Assembly (NCBI GenBank): GCA_021323555.1
Contig: JAJONP010000006.1
Location: 1 to 33,872, forward strand
Length of the DNA: 33,872 nucleotides
Source of the DNA: Gammaproteobacteria bacterium
GTDB lineage: Bacteria; Pseudomonadota; Gammaproteobacteria; DSM-16500
Direction of reading: 5' to 3'
Position 1 is the first letter of the stretch; each line of letters starts with the position of its first letter. The notes below the pieces were generated by a model. The model made no database searches, was not told the origin of the DNA, and saw only the letters and a list, made by a program, of their open reading frames with translations. Shown one piece after another: positions 1 to 7,347 of this stretch. Both the position numbers and the translations under genes were made by a program.

Positions 1-71
1 CAGGGTGAGGGTGAAGACGTTTGATTTATACTATTTTCGAATCAGGAACTAGCCCCAGCTTTTGCACCCTG

Positions 72-135
72 CCCTCACCCTAGCCCTCTCCCCTCGCAAA
101 AAACGCTCCGGGCGAGGGGACGATCTTAAGCAGCG
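72..135. repeat. Hairpin-forming dispersed repeat, copy 1
   Basis: A hairpin is formed by CCCCTCGC and GCGAGGGG around an A-rich loop, followed by the tail GGGGACGATCTTAAGCAGCG. Nearly the same tail (GGGACGATCTTAAACGGCG) follows another hairpin at 8747-8832. The first bases of the window (2-11, AGGGTGAGGG) are the reverse complement of 72-81, so the element may have a longer terminal inverted repeat and begin at or before the window edge. The rest of 1-298 holds no recognisable gene; it is the region downstream of bamD. Confidence 0.5.
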
Positions 136-298
136 TGAAGATTAACCGGACAGTAGTGCGCCTTCGCGGGAATGACACCGTTAAATAAACAATCTCCGAA
201 AAAAATTAAAAAGCAAAGTGGCGAATTCTAAATAGAAGTGCAACAGTGCCGAAACTATGTAAATGTTTTAAAAGATTTTTTCGTAATAAATTACCTAG

Positions 299-1066
299 TT
301 ATGGCCGTTCACTAAATTGGTAACTATTATACCGCAGCACTGCCAGCGTCTCTGCTTCATTCTGTTTTAAACCCAGCGCATGGTAAGATTTCGCCATAAT
401 CACTAATGCTTTTGGTATAGCGGGAGCGCCTTGGTAATGCCTAATCACTAAATTGGCACGATTAGCGGCTGCTACATATGCCGCCCGATCAAAATAATAC
501 TGTGCTATCTCTACTTCATGATCTGCCAAAATATTTCGAAGATAAATCATATACTGATGTGCAGCAGGCGCATAACGGCTATGCGGGAACAATCGCACGA
601 CCTGTGCAAAATCTGCATACGACTTTTTAATTTGCCCGAGATCACGTGTAGCGAAATCCACCGCAAATAAACGCTCAAAAACACCCATATTTTGAAAATA
701 ATTCGCTTGGCCACGCATAAAATAAGCATAATCGACATGAGAATTAGCAGGATGTGCATGAATAAATTCATCTGCGGCCGCTTCTGCCAGAGCGTAATCA
801 CCCGTCCTATAATAGGCATATATGAGGTGAAGTTCTGCTATTTCTGTATCACGCCCCAAAGGATACTGGACTTGTAAAGCTTCAAAACGCTTAATAGCCT
901 CTTGATAGCCATGATCACGCAATGCCGCTTCTCCATGCTGAAAAATTTGCTGTGCCGTTTCATTTTTATAAACCTCTGATGGGTCAGTGACAGATGAACA
1001 GCCATTTAAAAAAGGAAATAATAGACTGGCTGCTATCATTCCTCTCAGCAATCTTGTGAATGTCAT
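299..1066 (-). CDS. bamD: Outer membrane assembly lipoprotein BamD
   Basis: BamD is the essential lipoprotein of the BAM complex that inserts beta-barrel proteins into the outer membrane; it binds BamA from the periplasmic face. The 255-residue product matches the family length. It starts with a lipoprotein signal peptide ending in the lipobox LNGC (acylated Cys23), followed by tetratricopeptide-type helices, including the family-like stretch FEALQVQYPLG and the YAYFMRG segment. The ATG at 1066 is preceded by a GGGGAT ribosome-binding sequence. It is divergent from rluD, as in E. coli (yfiO/rluD), which supports the assignment. Confidence 0.93.
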   Translation of the reverse strand: MTFTRLLRGMIAASLLFPFLNGCSSVTDPSEVYKNETAQQIFQHGEAALRDHGYQEAIKRFEALQVQYPLGRDTEIAELHLIYAYYRTGDYALAEAAADEFIHAHPANSHVDYAYFMRGQANYFQNMGVFERLFAVDFATRDLGQIKKSYADFAQVVRLFPHSRYAPAAHQYMIYLRNILADHEVEIAQYYFDRAAYVAAANRANLVIRHYQGAPAIPKALVIMAKSYHALGLKQNEAETLAVLRYNSYQFSERP

Positions 1067-1131
1067 TTTTGAATATCCCCTAAAATAATGCCGTGCATTG
1101 TACTACAATTTTTGGCATCATCCACGAACTT

Positions 1132-2079
1132 ATGAAAATTCAGCAAACAATCCTTATTCCTGAGAGCTTAAAAGGGATGCGCCTAGATCAAGCGCTTGCA
1201 AAGCTGTTGCCTAATGAATCACGGACTCAAATTCAAGCATGGATTAAAAATGCTGAAATTACAGTTAATAGTCTTGTGGCTCGCGCACGTCACCCTGTCA
1301 AAGGCGGTGAAACTGTCGTATTATCTGCGACACGGAAAGCTCAGCCAGTCTGGGATGCGGAAGAAATCGCATTAGATATTGTCTATGAAGATGATGCCCT
1401 GCTTGTGATTAGCAAACCTGTTGGCATGGTAGTACACCCTGCTGCAGGACATAGAACAAGTACCTTACTAAATGCTCTATTACACCACGCCCCTGCTTTA
1501 AAAGAATTACCTCGTGCAGGTATTTTGCATCGTTTAGATAAAAACACATCAGGCTTATTAGTGATTGCTAAAACGCATATGGCTTTTATAAAATTATCAA
1601 GACAATTAAAAAAACGAGAAATCACGCGTATTTATCAAGCGATTGTGAGTGGTGTGCTAACAAGTGGTGGTTCTATTAATCAACCCATTGGCCGGCATCC
1701 TGTTAAACGCCAAACCATGGCTGTGATTGAAACAGGCAAACCTGCCGTCACACACTATCGCGTGCTTGAACGCTATCGCGCGCATACCCGCGTCAAGGTA
1801 CAACTTGAAACGGGTCGTACGCATCAAATACGTGTTCATATGGCTTATATTCAATATCCTTTGGTGGGTGATCCTACCTATGGCGGACGTTTGCAATTAC
1901 CCAAAGGCGCATCTCAAGCATTAATCCAGGCATTACGTCAATGTAGGCATCAAGCATTACATGCAAGCGAACTCAGTTTTATTCATCCGATGACTCAAAA
2001 GCTTCTAAGTTTTCAAGCACCTTTGCCGATGGATATGCAAAGGTTGATAGATATTCTTAAACAAGATTGTTATTCATAA
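1132..2079 (+). CDS. rluD: 23S rRNA pseudouridine synthase RluD
   Basis: RluD makes pseudouridines in helix 69 of 23S rRNA (positions 1911, 1915, 1917 in E. coli). The product has an N-terminal S4-like RNA-binding domain (LKGMRLDQALAKLLP, about residues 12-70) and the RluA-family catalytic domain with the motif GILHRLDKNTSG containing the catalytic Asp. It also has the family motifs ETGRTHQIRVH and PLVGDPTYGG. An upstream in-frame GTG at 1093 would add 13 residues with no homologue-like sequence, so the ATG at 1132 (MKIQQT) is preferred. Its 3' end overlaps the convergent Rpn-family gene by 10 bases. A diverged second copy of its last 32 codons lies at 3248-3346. Confidence 0.93.
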   Translation: MKIQQTILIPESLKGMRLDQALAKLLPNESRTQIQAWIKNAEITVNSLVARARHPVKGGETVVLSATRKAQPVWDAEEIALDIVYEDDALLVISKPVGMVVHPAAGHRTSTLLNALLHHAPALKELPRAGILHRLDKNTSGLLVIAKTHMAFIKLSRQLKKREITRIYQAIVSGVLTSGGSINQPIGRHPVKRQTMAVIETGKPAVTHYRVLERYRAHTRVKVQLETGRTHQIRVHMAYIQYPLVGDPTYGGRLQLPKGASQALIQALRQCRHQALHASELSFIHPMTQKLLSFQAPLPMDMQRLIDILKQDCYS

Positions 2080-2957
2080 GATAATGCTTGAACATCATCC
2101 GTTGAGAGTCCTGTCACCTCTACAATAACTTCTATTGCAATACCTTTTTTTAACATAGCACGAGCAACTTCTATTTTTCCTTCTATTTTTCCTTCTATTT
2201 TTCCTTCTATTTTTCCTTCTGTAATGCCCTCTGCCTTTCCTGCTCTGAATTTGCTTTCAAAGAGAGTTTTTTCCGTACTCACAATATCCCAGTATTCTTG
2301 GTAGTAATTAAGCTCACCTGGTGTATACGATGATTCTTCTAAAAACTTCACGGCTTCTTTTATTTCATTCACTTCAAGAATCTCTTGTGGTATCTCTTTT
2401 GTGTATTCATCAATCTCCGACATAAACCGCAACCATAAACTTTGTATAGTGCGATCTTTAAGTCTTTTGGATTGAAATTTATTGAGTTCAATAAATACCA
2501 ACTGCAACCCATCAATTGTTTTATTCGTATCTTTGACATTCACCATTTGATAATGATGGTACCATTGGTCTTTGTTTTCTTGATCAAAATCGCTGGCTAA
2601 TAAAGCAACCCCATAAACAGGCTGTAATAAATGATAGGCTCCTCCTTTCGGTAATTGCTGAACGTAAGCTGTGCTCGTATTAAACAACATGCGTTGTATA
2701 AATTCAGGGACCCATTCCACCTGCATTTCCACAATAAAAATTTTTCCCTGTTGGTCTACACATTTTACATCAACGATGGATCTTTTACGTTCAGGAATAA
2801 TAGGCACTTGTTCTGTTGGTAAATACTGTAGCGATACAATTTTTTCATTGGGCTTTAAAGGCAAAATCGCATTCAGAAAACTTCTAACAATTTTTTCATG
2901 CTCGCCAAAAATGCGTTTAAAAATAAGATCAATTTTAGGATTTAAGTAACGAGCCAT
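2070..2957 (-). CDS. Rpn-family PD-(D/E)XK nuclease / putative transposase
   Basis: The 295-residue protein belongs to the Rpn/YhgA-like recombination-promoting nuclease family (PD-(D/E)XK superfamily). It has the N-terminal family signature DLIFKRIFGEH, the metal-binding core IVDVKC followed by IFIVEMQVEW (Asp and Glu-x-Gln nuclease motif), and the usual FIQRMLFNTSTAYVQQL helix. The C-terminus carries four EGKI units from a 12-base repeat (2169-2228), a variable tail common in this family. Such genes spread horizontally, though whether they move themselves is unsettled. This one sits directly at the 3' end of rluD, with a decayed rluD tail on its other side. Confidence 0.88.
   Translation of the reverse strand: MARYLNPKIDLIFKRIFGEHEKIVRSFLNAILPLKPNEKIVSLQYLPTEQVPIIPERKRSIVDVKCVDQQGKIFIVEMQVEWVPEFIQRMLFNTSTAYVQQLPKGGAYHLLQPVYGVALLASDFDQENKDQWYHHYQMVNVKDTNKTIDGLQLVFIELNKFQSKRLKDRTIQSLWLRFMSEIDEYTKEIPQEILEVNEIKEAVKFLEESSYTPGELNYYQEYWDIVSTEKTLFESKFRAGKAEGITEGKIEGKIEGKIEGKIEVARAMLKKGIAIEVIVEVTGLSTDDVQALSYE
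2169..2228 (-). repeat. 12-base tandem repeat in the Rpn-family gene
   Basis: TTCTATTTTTCC occurs four times perfectly (2169-2216), followed by a degenerate fifth unit at 2217-2228. On the coding strand each unit encodes Gly-Lys-Ile-Glu. The period is a multiple of three, so copy-number change alters tail length without shifting the frame. Confidence 0.9.
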
Positions 2958-3247
2958 ATCAGCTACCTATACTTGTTAAAAGGCAATGGAATGATTTCTG
3001 CTATGATCGCTATCCTAACATATTCAAAATAAAAAACAAAATTTGGAAAATAGCAGCCGCTCTCACGGGCATTTTTTCAATGCAAAGCAATAGCTTTTCC
3101 ATTCATTTGCCTTATATATTTCCGCCTTTTAAAAAAGATCCCAATCCCTGCTTTTTTGTCTGTATCATGGACCTGGGCTATATCCATCTGATCCAAAAGT
3201 AAATAGAATTGATTGGGCGTATAATACAATTTTTTTGATGTAATATA

Positions 3248-3346
3248 ATTCATCCCATCACTCAACAGCCTCTGAGTTTTGAAGCTCCTTTACCAAAAGA
3301 TATACAGCTCCTGATAGATATTTTTAAACAAGAGATTGCCTGTTAG
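3248..3346 (+). pseudogene. Decayed duplicate of the rluD 3' end
   Basis: Translated on the plus strand this stretch reads IHPITQQPLSFEAPLPKD and continues for about 14 codons to TAG. The last codons of intact rluD (from 1981) read IHPMTQKLLSFQAPLPMD. About 20 of the first 29 residues are identical and the reading frame is still open. Similarity stops abruptly upstream of 3248. It is therefore a second, diverged rluD tail separated from the first by the Rpn-family gene. The region 2958-3247 between them holds only a weak 58-62-codon minus-strand ORF that I do not accept as a gene. Confidence 0.8.
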
Positions 3347-3350
3347 TCAC

Positions 3351-4547
3351 TCAGCTCGGGGCGGATGCTGGCGAGGCCGAACGGACGGCATTTGCTGCTT
3401 GATTTCGTTTCTTTCCTGCAAATGCAGCTTCAATCTGTTTTTTATCCCTTCTATGATTAAACAATCCTACTAGGCTGTACCCTCCGGAGAGAGCTACGGC
3501 TCCCGCTGCTGGAACAACAACAGTGACACTGGCAGCAGTGAGTAAAATACCAACCACAAGACTCGTAAACAAAGCAACTAAAGCAAGTCGTAGGTTCTGT
3601 GACAAAGGCAGTTTCTGCATTTTTGTTTTAAATAGATATGCTTGTTTTATTAAGATTGGACCTTCTTCAATTTCTTGAGGAATAAGTTCAAGACAAGACA
3701 TCACATGCTTTCTCAAGTGAGCACTTAAATTTTCCTGCTCTAGCAATTGCTCTACTGCTTTTTTCTTTTGCTTAACATCTGAAATAGCTGCCTGGCAAAC
3801 TTCATCGGATTGGTCTTTTGTCAATTTAAAAAAATAGTCATATTTTTGTTGTTTTTTTTCAAACTTCTTCTTATGAACACTACTCTTATCAAACCTTGAC
3901 CATTTTTCAGCTGTTCTAAATTCCGCATGACATAAACTATTAAATACTGCTTCTGCTTCTTTTTTTTGGACAAATAAAAAACGGTTGTTAAAGGTCTTGT
4001 GACAATTTTGAGAATATAAATAATTCAGTGCGTTTACAGCATCTTCTGGATTAAATCCTCCAACGCACCCGGCCAGAGAACCAGCTCTCACTTGATGCCT
4101 AGCTTGTCTCGTTTTTTCTTTTATTGCATCAAACTCGTCAGGGTTTATTTCTTCTTCTTTTTCTTCCGCTTGTGATGGCTGTTGATGCGGCAATACAGAA
4201 GGAACAATCAATGGCGCAGACTGTATATTATTCTTAATTACATCCCACTGTACTTTATCTATAGAAAAAAAATACTTATTATTATTCTTCTCGAACTTTT
4301 CTATAACGCTCAAGGTTGAAGGTGGCAGTATATCTTTATTTAAATTTTTCCACACATGCTGTGCTTCATTGAAATTTTCAAAATAAAATTTTATTTCTTC
4401 ATGTGAATAAAATGAATGACATTTTTTTTCTCCATTAAAATAACGGTTGTTTATGATGTCATTTATTTCTTTTCGCTCCTTCGCAAAGCTACGCACTTTT
4501 ACTACCGGAGCTTGTGATGCTCCTACATTTGAATGGTTTCTATGCAT
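3351..4547 (-). CDS. Putative effector-like protein with C-terminal hydrophobic hairpin
   Basis: The function is unknown. The 398-residue protein is hydrophilic and helical for about 300 residues, then has a hydrophobic module (about residues 310-370) of two membrane-spanning segments ending in GGYSLVGLFNHRRDKK. The same module, including a preceding MQKLPLS element, occurs in the 4645-5019 product (MQNLPMS, AGYSLVGLFGYRKD) and more weakly in the 30017-30808 product. A KKKAVEQLL segment before the module also matches the 4645 gene's upstream frame. Residues about 43-105 and 185-255 may be an internal duplication (CHSFYSHEEIKFYFE and CHKTFNNRFLFVQKK). The ATG at 4547 has an AGAGG site and a good promoter at 4582-4610. 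Membrane-associated secreted effector is an inference only. Confidence 0.72.
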   Translation of the reverse strand: MHRNHSNVGASQAPVVKVRSFAKERKEINDIINNRYFNGEKKCHSFYSHEEIKFYFENFNEAQHVWKNLNKDILPPSTLSVIEKFEKNNNKYFFSIDKVQWDVIKNNIQSAPLIVPSVLPHQQPSQAEEKEEEINPDEFDAIKEKTRQARHQVRAGSLAGCVGGFNPEDAVNALNYLYSQNCHKTFNNRFLFVQKKEAEAVFNSLCHAEFRTAEKWSRFDKSSVHKKKFEKKQQKYDYFFKLTKDQSDEVCQAAISDVKQKKKAVEQLLEQENLSAHLRKHVMSCLELIPQEIEEGPILIKQAYLFKTKMQKLPLSQNLRLALVALFTSLVVGILLTAASVTVVVPAAGAVALSGGYSLVGLFNHRRDKKQIEAAFAGKKRNQAANAVRSASPASAPS

Positions 4548-4581
4548 AACGACCTCTCACTTTGATCATAATTTGATCCGA

Positions 4582-4610
4582 ATAATACATTTATTCTATT
4601 CAGAATGCAA
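4582..4610 (-). promoter_or_regulatory. Sigma-70-type promoter of the 3351-4547 gene
   Basis: On the minus strand the -35 TTGCAT (4605-4610) and -10 TATTAT (4582-4587) are separated by 17 bases. 24 of the 29 bases are identical to the promoter at 6493-6521 in front of the related gene, including the -10 and the adjacent AATAAATG-like spacer end. Confidence 0.6.
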
Positions 4611-4644
4611 TATAAAAGAAGTATTTAGTTGATTTATAAGGTTT

Positions 4645-5019
4645 TTAAGAAAGACATGGACATTGACTAGAATCATGAAGCGCATCTCGAATATTTTCCA
4701 TATCCTTACGGTATCCAAATAAACCTACTAAACTATATCCTGCTGAAACAGCTATAGCCCCTCCAAGCCCCATTGCTGCAACTGGACTAAGACTTATTAC
4801 ACCGGCTATTGTTACCAAAGCACAAACTATCAGACTAGCTATTAAGGCACTGATAGCAATGATGAGCTTGCGCGACATAGGCAGGTTTTGCATTTTTCTT
4901 TCGAACTCTTCTACATCTTCTATTTCAATTTTTCTATCATTAACTTTTAATGTCATATCTGCAAGCACTTCTCTTAAGTAGTTTTCTGTGTGAAAACTCA
5001 CTCGATTTTCATGTAGCAA
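4645..5019 (-). CDS. 3' part of a frameshifted effector-like gene (hydrophobic hairpin)
   Basis: As written, this would be a 124-residue protein starting at TTG (5019), but the same frame stays open upstream to a stop at 5236-5238. The extra sequence is coding-like (KKKDWFSRAFEILNAPEEDE, later SIFAQKKKAVNRLL) and matches the 3351-4547 protein. The 5184-6461 frame reaches the A9 run at 5215-5223 with EEALKKK, and one extra A there joins the two into an ORF of about 605 codons. So this is most likely the C-terminal part of that gene, carrying the two-segment hydrophobic module (about residues 43-105) with LPMSRKL at its start and AGYSLVGLFGYRKD at its end. It could instead be made separately, or be a decayed remnant. 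Confidence 0.6.
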   Translation of the reverse strand: MLHENRVSFHTENYLREVLADMTLKVNDRKIEIEDVEEFERKMQNLPMSRKLIIAISALIASLIVCALVTIAGVISLSPVAAMGLGGAIAVSAGYSLVGLFGYRKDMENIRDALHDSSQCPCLS

Positions 5020-5183
5020 TCTGTTTACTGCTTTTTTCTTTTGAGCGAAAATAGAGGCAGCTTGTGAATGTGAATAGCTGTGATCATCAGCTTGCCCTAC
5101 TTTTTTCGCTTGAATGGAAACAAATATAGGTTTTGAGCGTAGATGGCTACCAAACTCCTGTTTCTCATCTTCTTCTGGAGCGT

Positions 5184-6461
5184 TTAATATTTCAAATGCT
5201 CGGGAAAACCAATCTTTTTTTTTAGTGCTTCCTCTTTAGCGTTGGCGTTGGCGTTGGCTTCTTTCTCCAGACGCAGGATCTCTCTTTGTTGAATATTTTC
5301 TGGAAGAGCTAATAACCCGCGAAGCAAGCTAAAACGATGAGGAGAACACACTTCTTCTTTTATAAAAAGCAATTGATCTGGCTCAGATGATTTTCTTAGT
5401 ACCCATTCAGAGACTTTTTTAATTCGATCTTTTAATACCCGTGGGATTTGCCATGAACAAGCTATAGTAGAACTAAATTCTAGAAAACTATTTTTTTGTT
5501 TTAGGCTGGCATCATGATCAGGAGAAAGAAGGTAAGTAATTGCAGTACAAATTTGTGATGATATTTCTTCTTTTAACACCGCTGGTAGCAGTGCTGTTTT
5601 TTCTAATAAAATATAAAATTCCCTGAAAAAGCCCTGCACATTCTCCTGTTTAAATTGTTGCATAAATTGAGCGTTTTCATCCAAGCCACTTTCAATGAGG
5701 ATAGCAAGATTTTGTAGTCGGTTGGATTTCGCTTTTATGATATTTTGTTGATGCAGAAGAGCCTGGTAGATAAATTGCTTGAATAAAACTAAAAGAGGAG
5801 ATTTATCAAATTCACGATGCTGAGCTTTGAAGCTTGTCCAAAAAAACTTTAGAGTATCGAGAGTATGTTTTTTTTCTTGCTGATAATTCTCTAATAAATC
5901 AAACAAGCAATGTTTTTCTCCTATGAGTTTTTTATACTCCTCCTTTAAGAAACCAATCACCTTGACAGGTATTGTTGATAAATAACTCTGACTATCGAAA
6001 CCTACCCACTCACAAAGATTAAGTAATCCTTCATATTGAGCTTGAACTTCCTTGTTTTTTTCATCCTCTTCTTTATCATTTTTATGAAGAGGCCAAACAC
6101 ACATTTTCCAAAATAATTTAATTTCATCACAAATAATTTTTTGATCTGCATCCTTCACGTATAAGCGTCTTCTTTCAACACAACTTATGCCAAATGCAAT
6201 CATATCTTCATAGGTACATTTTTGAGGAACAGCTTGAATTTTGATTCCGCTATCCCGAAGAAAAGCTAGGATGTGCGATACTAACCTAAAATTTTTCCTC
6301 TCCACGGCACGAAAAAATTTATTATAAAGTTGTAATACATCAAGTTTTGAAAGCTTTAGAAAAACATTTTTGCGCTCGCATTTCAAAGCTTCTTCTGGAG
6401 TAGAACCAAAAGGATCAAGCTCATCAAAAAAATCATATGTTTCTTTGGCAGCACTTAACAT
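5184..6461 (-). CDS. 5' part of a frameshifted effector-like gene
   Basis: No known domain is recognised. The 425-residue product is predicted to be almost wholly alpha-helical and charged, with no signal peptide or membrane segment. The last residues after EEALKKK (IGFPEHLKY) are read out of frame relative to the probable original C-terminus, which continues in the 4645 frame with a hydrophobic hairpin. The gene has its own promoter at 6493-6521, nearly identical to that of the neighbouring paralogue, and a weak TAGAGA ribosome-binding sequence before the ATG. If the shift is bypassed the product is about 605 residues. If not, the protein lacks its membrane module. Confidence 0.68.
   Translation of the reverse strand: MLSAAKETYDFFDELDPFGSTPEEALKCERKNVFLKLSKLDVLQLYNKFFRAVERKNFRLVSHILAFLRDSGIKIQAVPQKCTYEDMIAFGISCVERRRLYVKDADQKIICDEIKLFWKMCVWPLHKNDKEEDEKNKEVQAQYEGLLNLCEWVGFDSQSYLSTIPVKVIGFLKEEYKKLIGEKHCLFDLLENYQQEKKHTLDTLKFFWTSFKAQHREFDKSPLLVLFKQFIYQALLHQQNIIKAKSNRLQNLAILIESGLDENAQFMQQFKQENVQGFFREFYILLEKTALLPAVLKEEISSQICTAITYLLSPDHDASLKQKNSFLEFSSTIACSWQIPRVLKDRIKKVSEWVLRKSSEPDQLLFIKEEVCSPHRFSLLRGLLALPENIQQREILRLEKEANANANAKEEALKKKIGFPEHLKY
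5215..5223 (-). other. A9 homopolymer at a +1/-1 frame junction
   Basis: Nine consecutive A residues on the coding (minus) strand sit exactly where the 5184-6461 frame gives way to the 4645-5226 frame. Adding one A makes the two frames continuous. A three-unit hexanucleotide repeat (GTTGGC on the plus strand, near 5240-5257, encoding Ala-Asn repeats) lies just upstream in the gene. Long A runs are known sites of RNA polymerase slippage and of replication slippage in AT-rich intracellular bacteria. Confidence 0.8.
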
Positions 6462-6492
6462 AAATTTTTCTCTAGGTATATTTTGGTTTTTT

Positions 6493-6521
6493 ATAATACA
6501 TTTATTTTATTTATGACGCAA
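6493..6521 (-). promoter_or_regulatory. Sigma-70-type promoter of the 4645-6461 gene
   Basis: On the minus strand the -35 TTGCGT (6516-6521) and -10 TATTAT (6493-6498) have 17-base spacing. It differs from 4582-4610 at only five of 29 positions, so the promoter was duplicated along with the gene or is held by selection for shared expression. Confidence 0.6.
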
Positions 6522-6616
6522 TTTAATTAAGAACTTTTATCAGCACTCTCTAGATGCTTTTTCCTTTTAAATAGCTTATTATTTTTGATTTTAATTATAA
6601 AACAAGAGGATACCAG

Positions 6617-7324
6617 ATGAATAGAGAAAATAACTATATTAAACCTGTCTGGCCTGCGCCATCTTCTATAAAAGCCTACACCACCACACGGACAACGCCA
6701 GGAATTATAAATCAAGATAAAAAAGTTGATTATGAATCTTTAAAAACATTCCTTAAGCTGCCTACTCTACCCATTAAAATTAGGCAAACACATGGCGATA
6801 TTATTTTGCCTGCCCTTCCTCAGAACCAAAATAAAGAAGCAGATGCGATATGGACAGATCAACCTAATCAAGTATGCGCTATCGTCACTGCTGATTGTTT
6901 GCCTGTATTATTAACACATCGTCAAGGCACGCATGTAGCTGCCATTCACGCAGGCTGGCGTGGGTTAGCGAAAGAGATTATTCCTAAAACAGTACAAAGG
7001 CTAAATCTTCCAGGAGAGGATATCATCGCATGGCTGGGGCCTGGGATCAGTCAATCTTGTTATGAAGTGACTGATGAAATGCGTGATGAATTTTTGTCCT
7101 CCGATCCTAAGACAGCCAGTGCTTTTATTCCGTCAGTGAATCAACGTTGGCTACTCGATCTGTATGCCATCGCGCGATTACAATTAAAAAAACAAGGTGT
7201 GACAGAAATTTATGGGGGTGAGTATTGCACATTCTGTGACTCTAAAAACTTTTTTTCTTATAGGCGAGAAGGTAGCAACCACGGGCAGATGGCAACACTC
7301 ATTTGGATCAGTTACAATAGCTAA
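6617..7324 (+). CDS. pgeF: Peptidoglycan editing factor PgeF (YfiH/multicopper-like, DUF152)
   Basis: PgeF-family proteins clear mis-made peptidoglycan precursors (UDP-MurNAc with L-Ser instead of L-Ala); purified relatives also show purine nucleoside phosphorylase or laccase-like activity. The 235-residue length and motifs fit: RQTHG (His59), TADCLPVLL (Cys94), IHAGWRG (His111), which form the metal-binding His-Cys-His site, then WLGPGISQSCYEV and the C-terminal CTFCDS...FFSYRREG. An AAGAGGA site precedes the ATG. In E. coli rluD and yfiH are adjacent; here about 4.5 kb of accessory DNA separates them. The DegQ-type gene follows 23 bases downstream and is probably co-transcribed. Confidence 0.92.
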   Translation: MNRENNYIKPVWPAPSSIKAYTTTRTTPGIINQDKKVDYESLKTFLKLPTLPIKIRQTHGDIILPALPQNQNKEADAIWTDQPNQVCAIVTADCLPVLLTHRQGTHVAAIHAGWRGLAKEIIPKTVQRLNLPGEDIIAWLGPGISQSCYEVTDEMRDEFLSSDPKTASAFIPSVNQRWLLDLYAIARLQLKKQGVTEIYGGEYCTFCDSKNFFSYRREGSNHGQMATLIWISYNS

Positions 7325-7347
7325 CTCATTATATTAAGGCATACCCC

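Noticed and set aside
1..298. tRNA or small RNA gene in the leading intergenic region
   Set aside because: The only foldable structure is the hairpin repeat; no cloverleaf or conserved tRNA loop sequences are visible.
547..877. ORFs overlapping bamD on both strands
   Set aside because: BamD homology explains the region; these are by-products of its codon pattern.
2169..2228. CRISPR array
   Set aside because: The units are 12 bases, directly adjacent without spacers, and in frame within a coding region.
3077..3265. Minus-strand ORF of 58-62 codons between the Rpn-family gene and the rluD tail
   Set aside because: The longest start is a TTG inside the rluD tail remnant, there is no convincing ribosome-binding site, and the product matches nothing I recognise. 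It could be a fragment of a lost gene.
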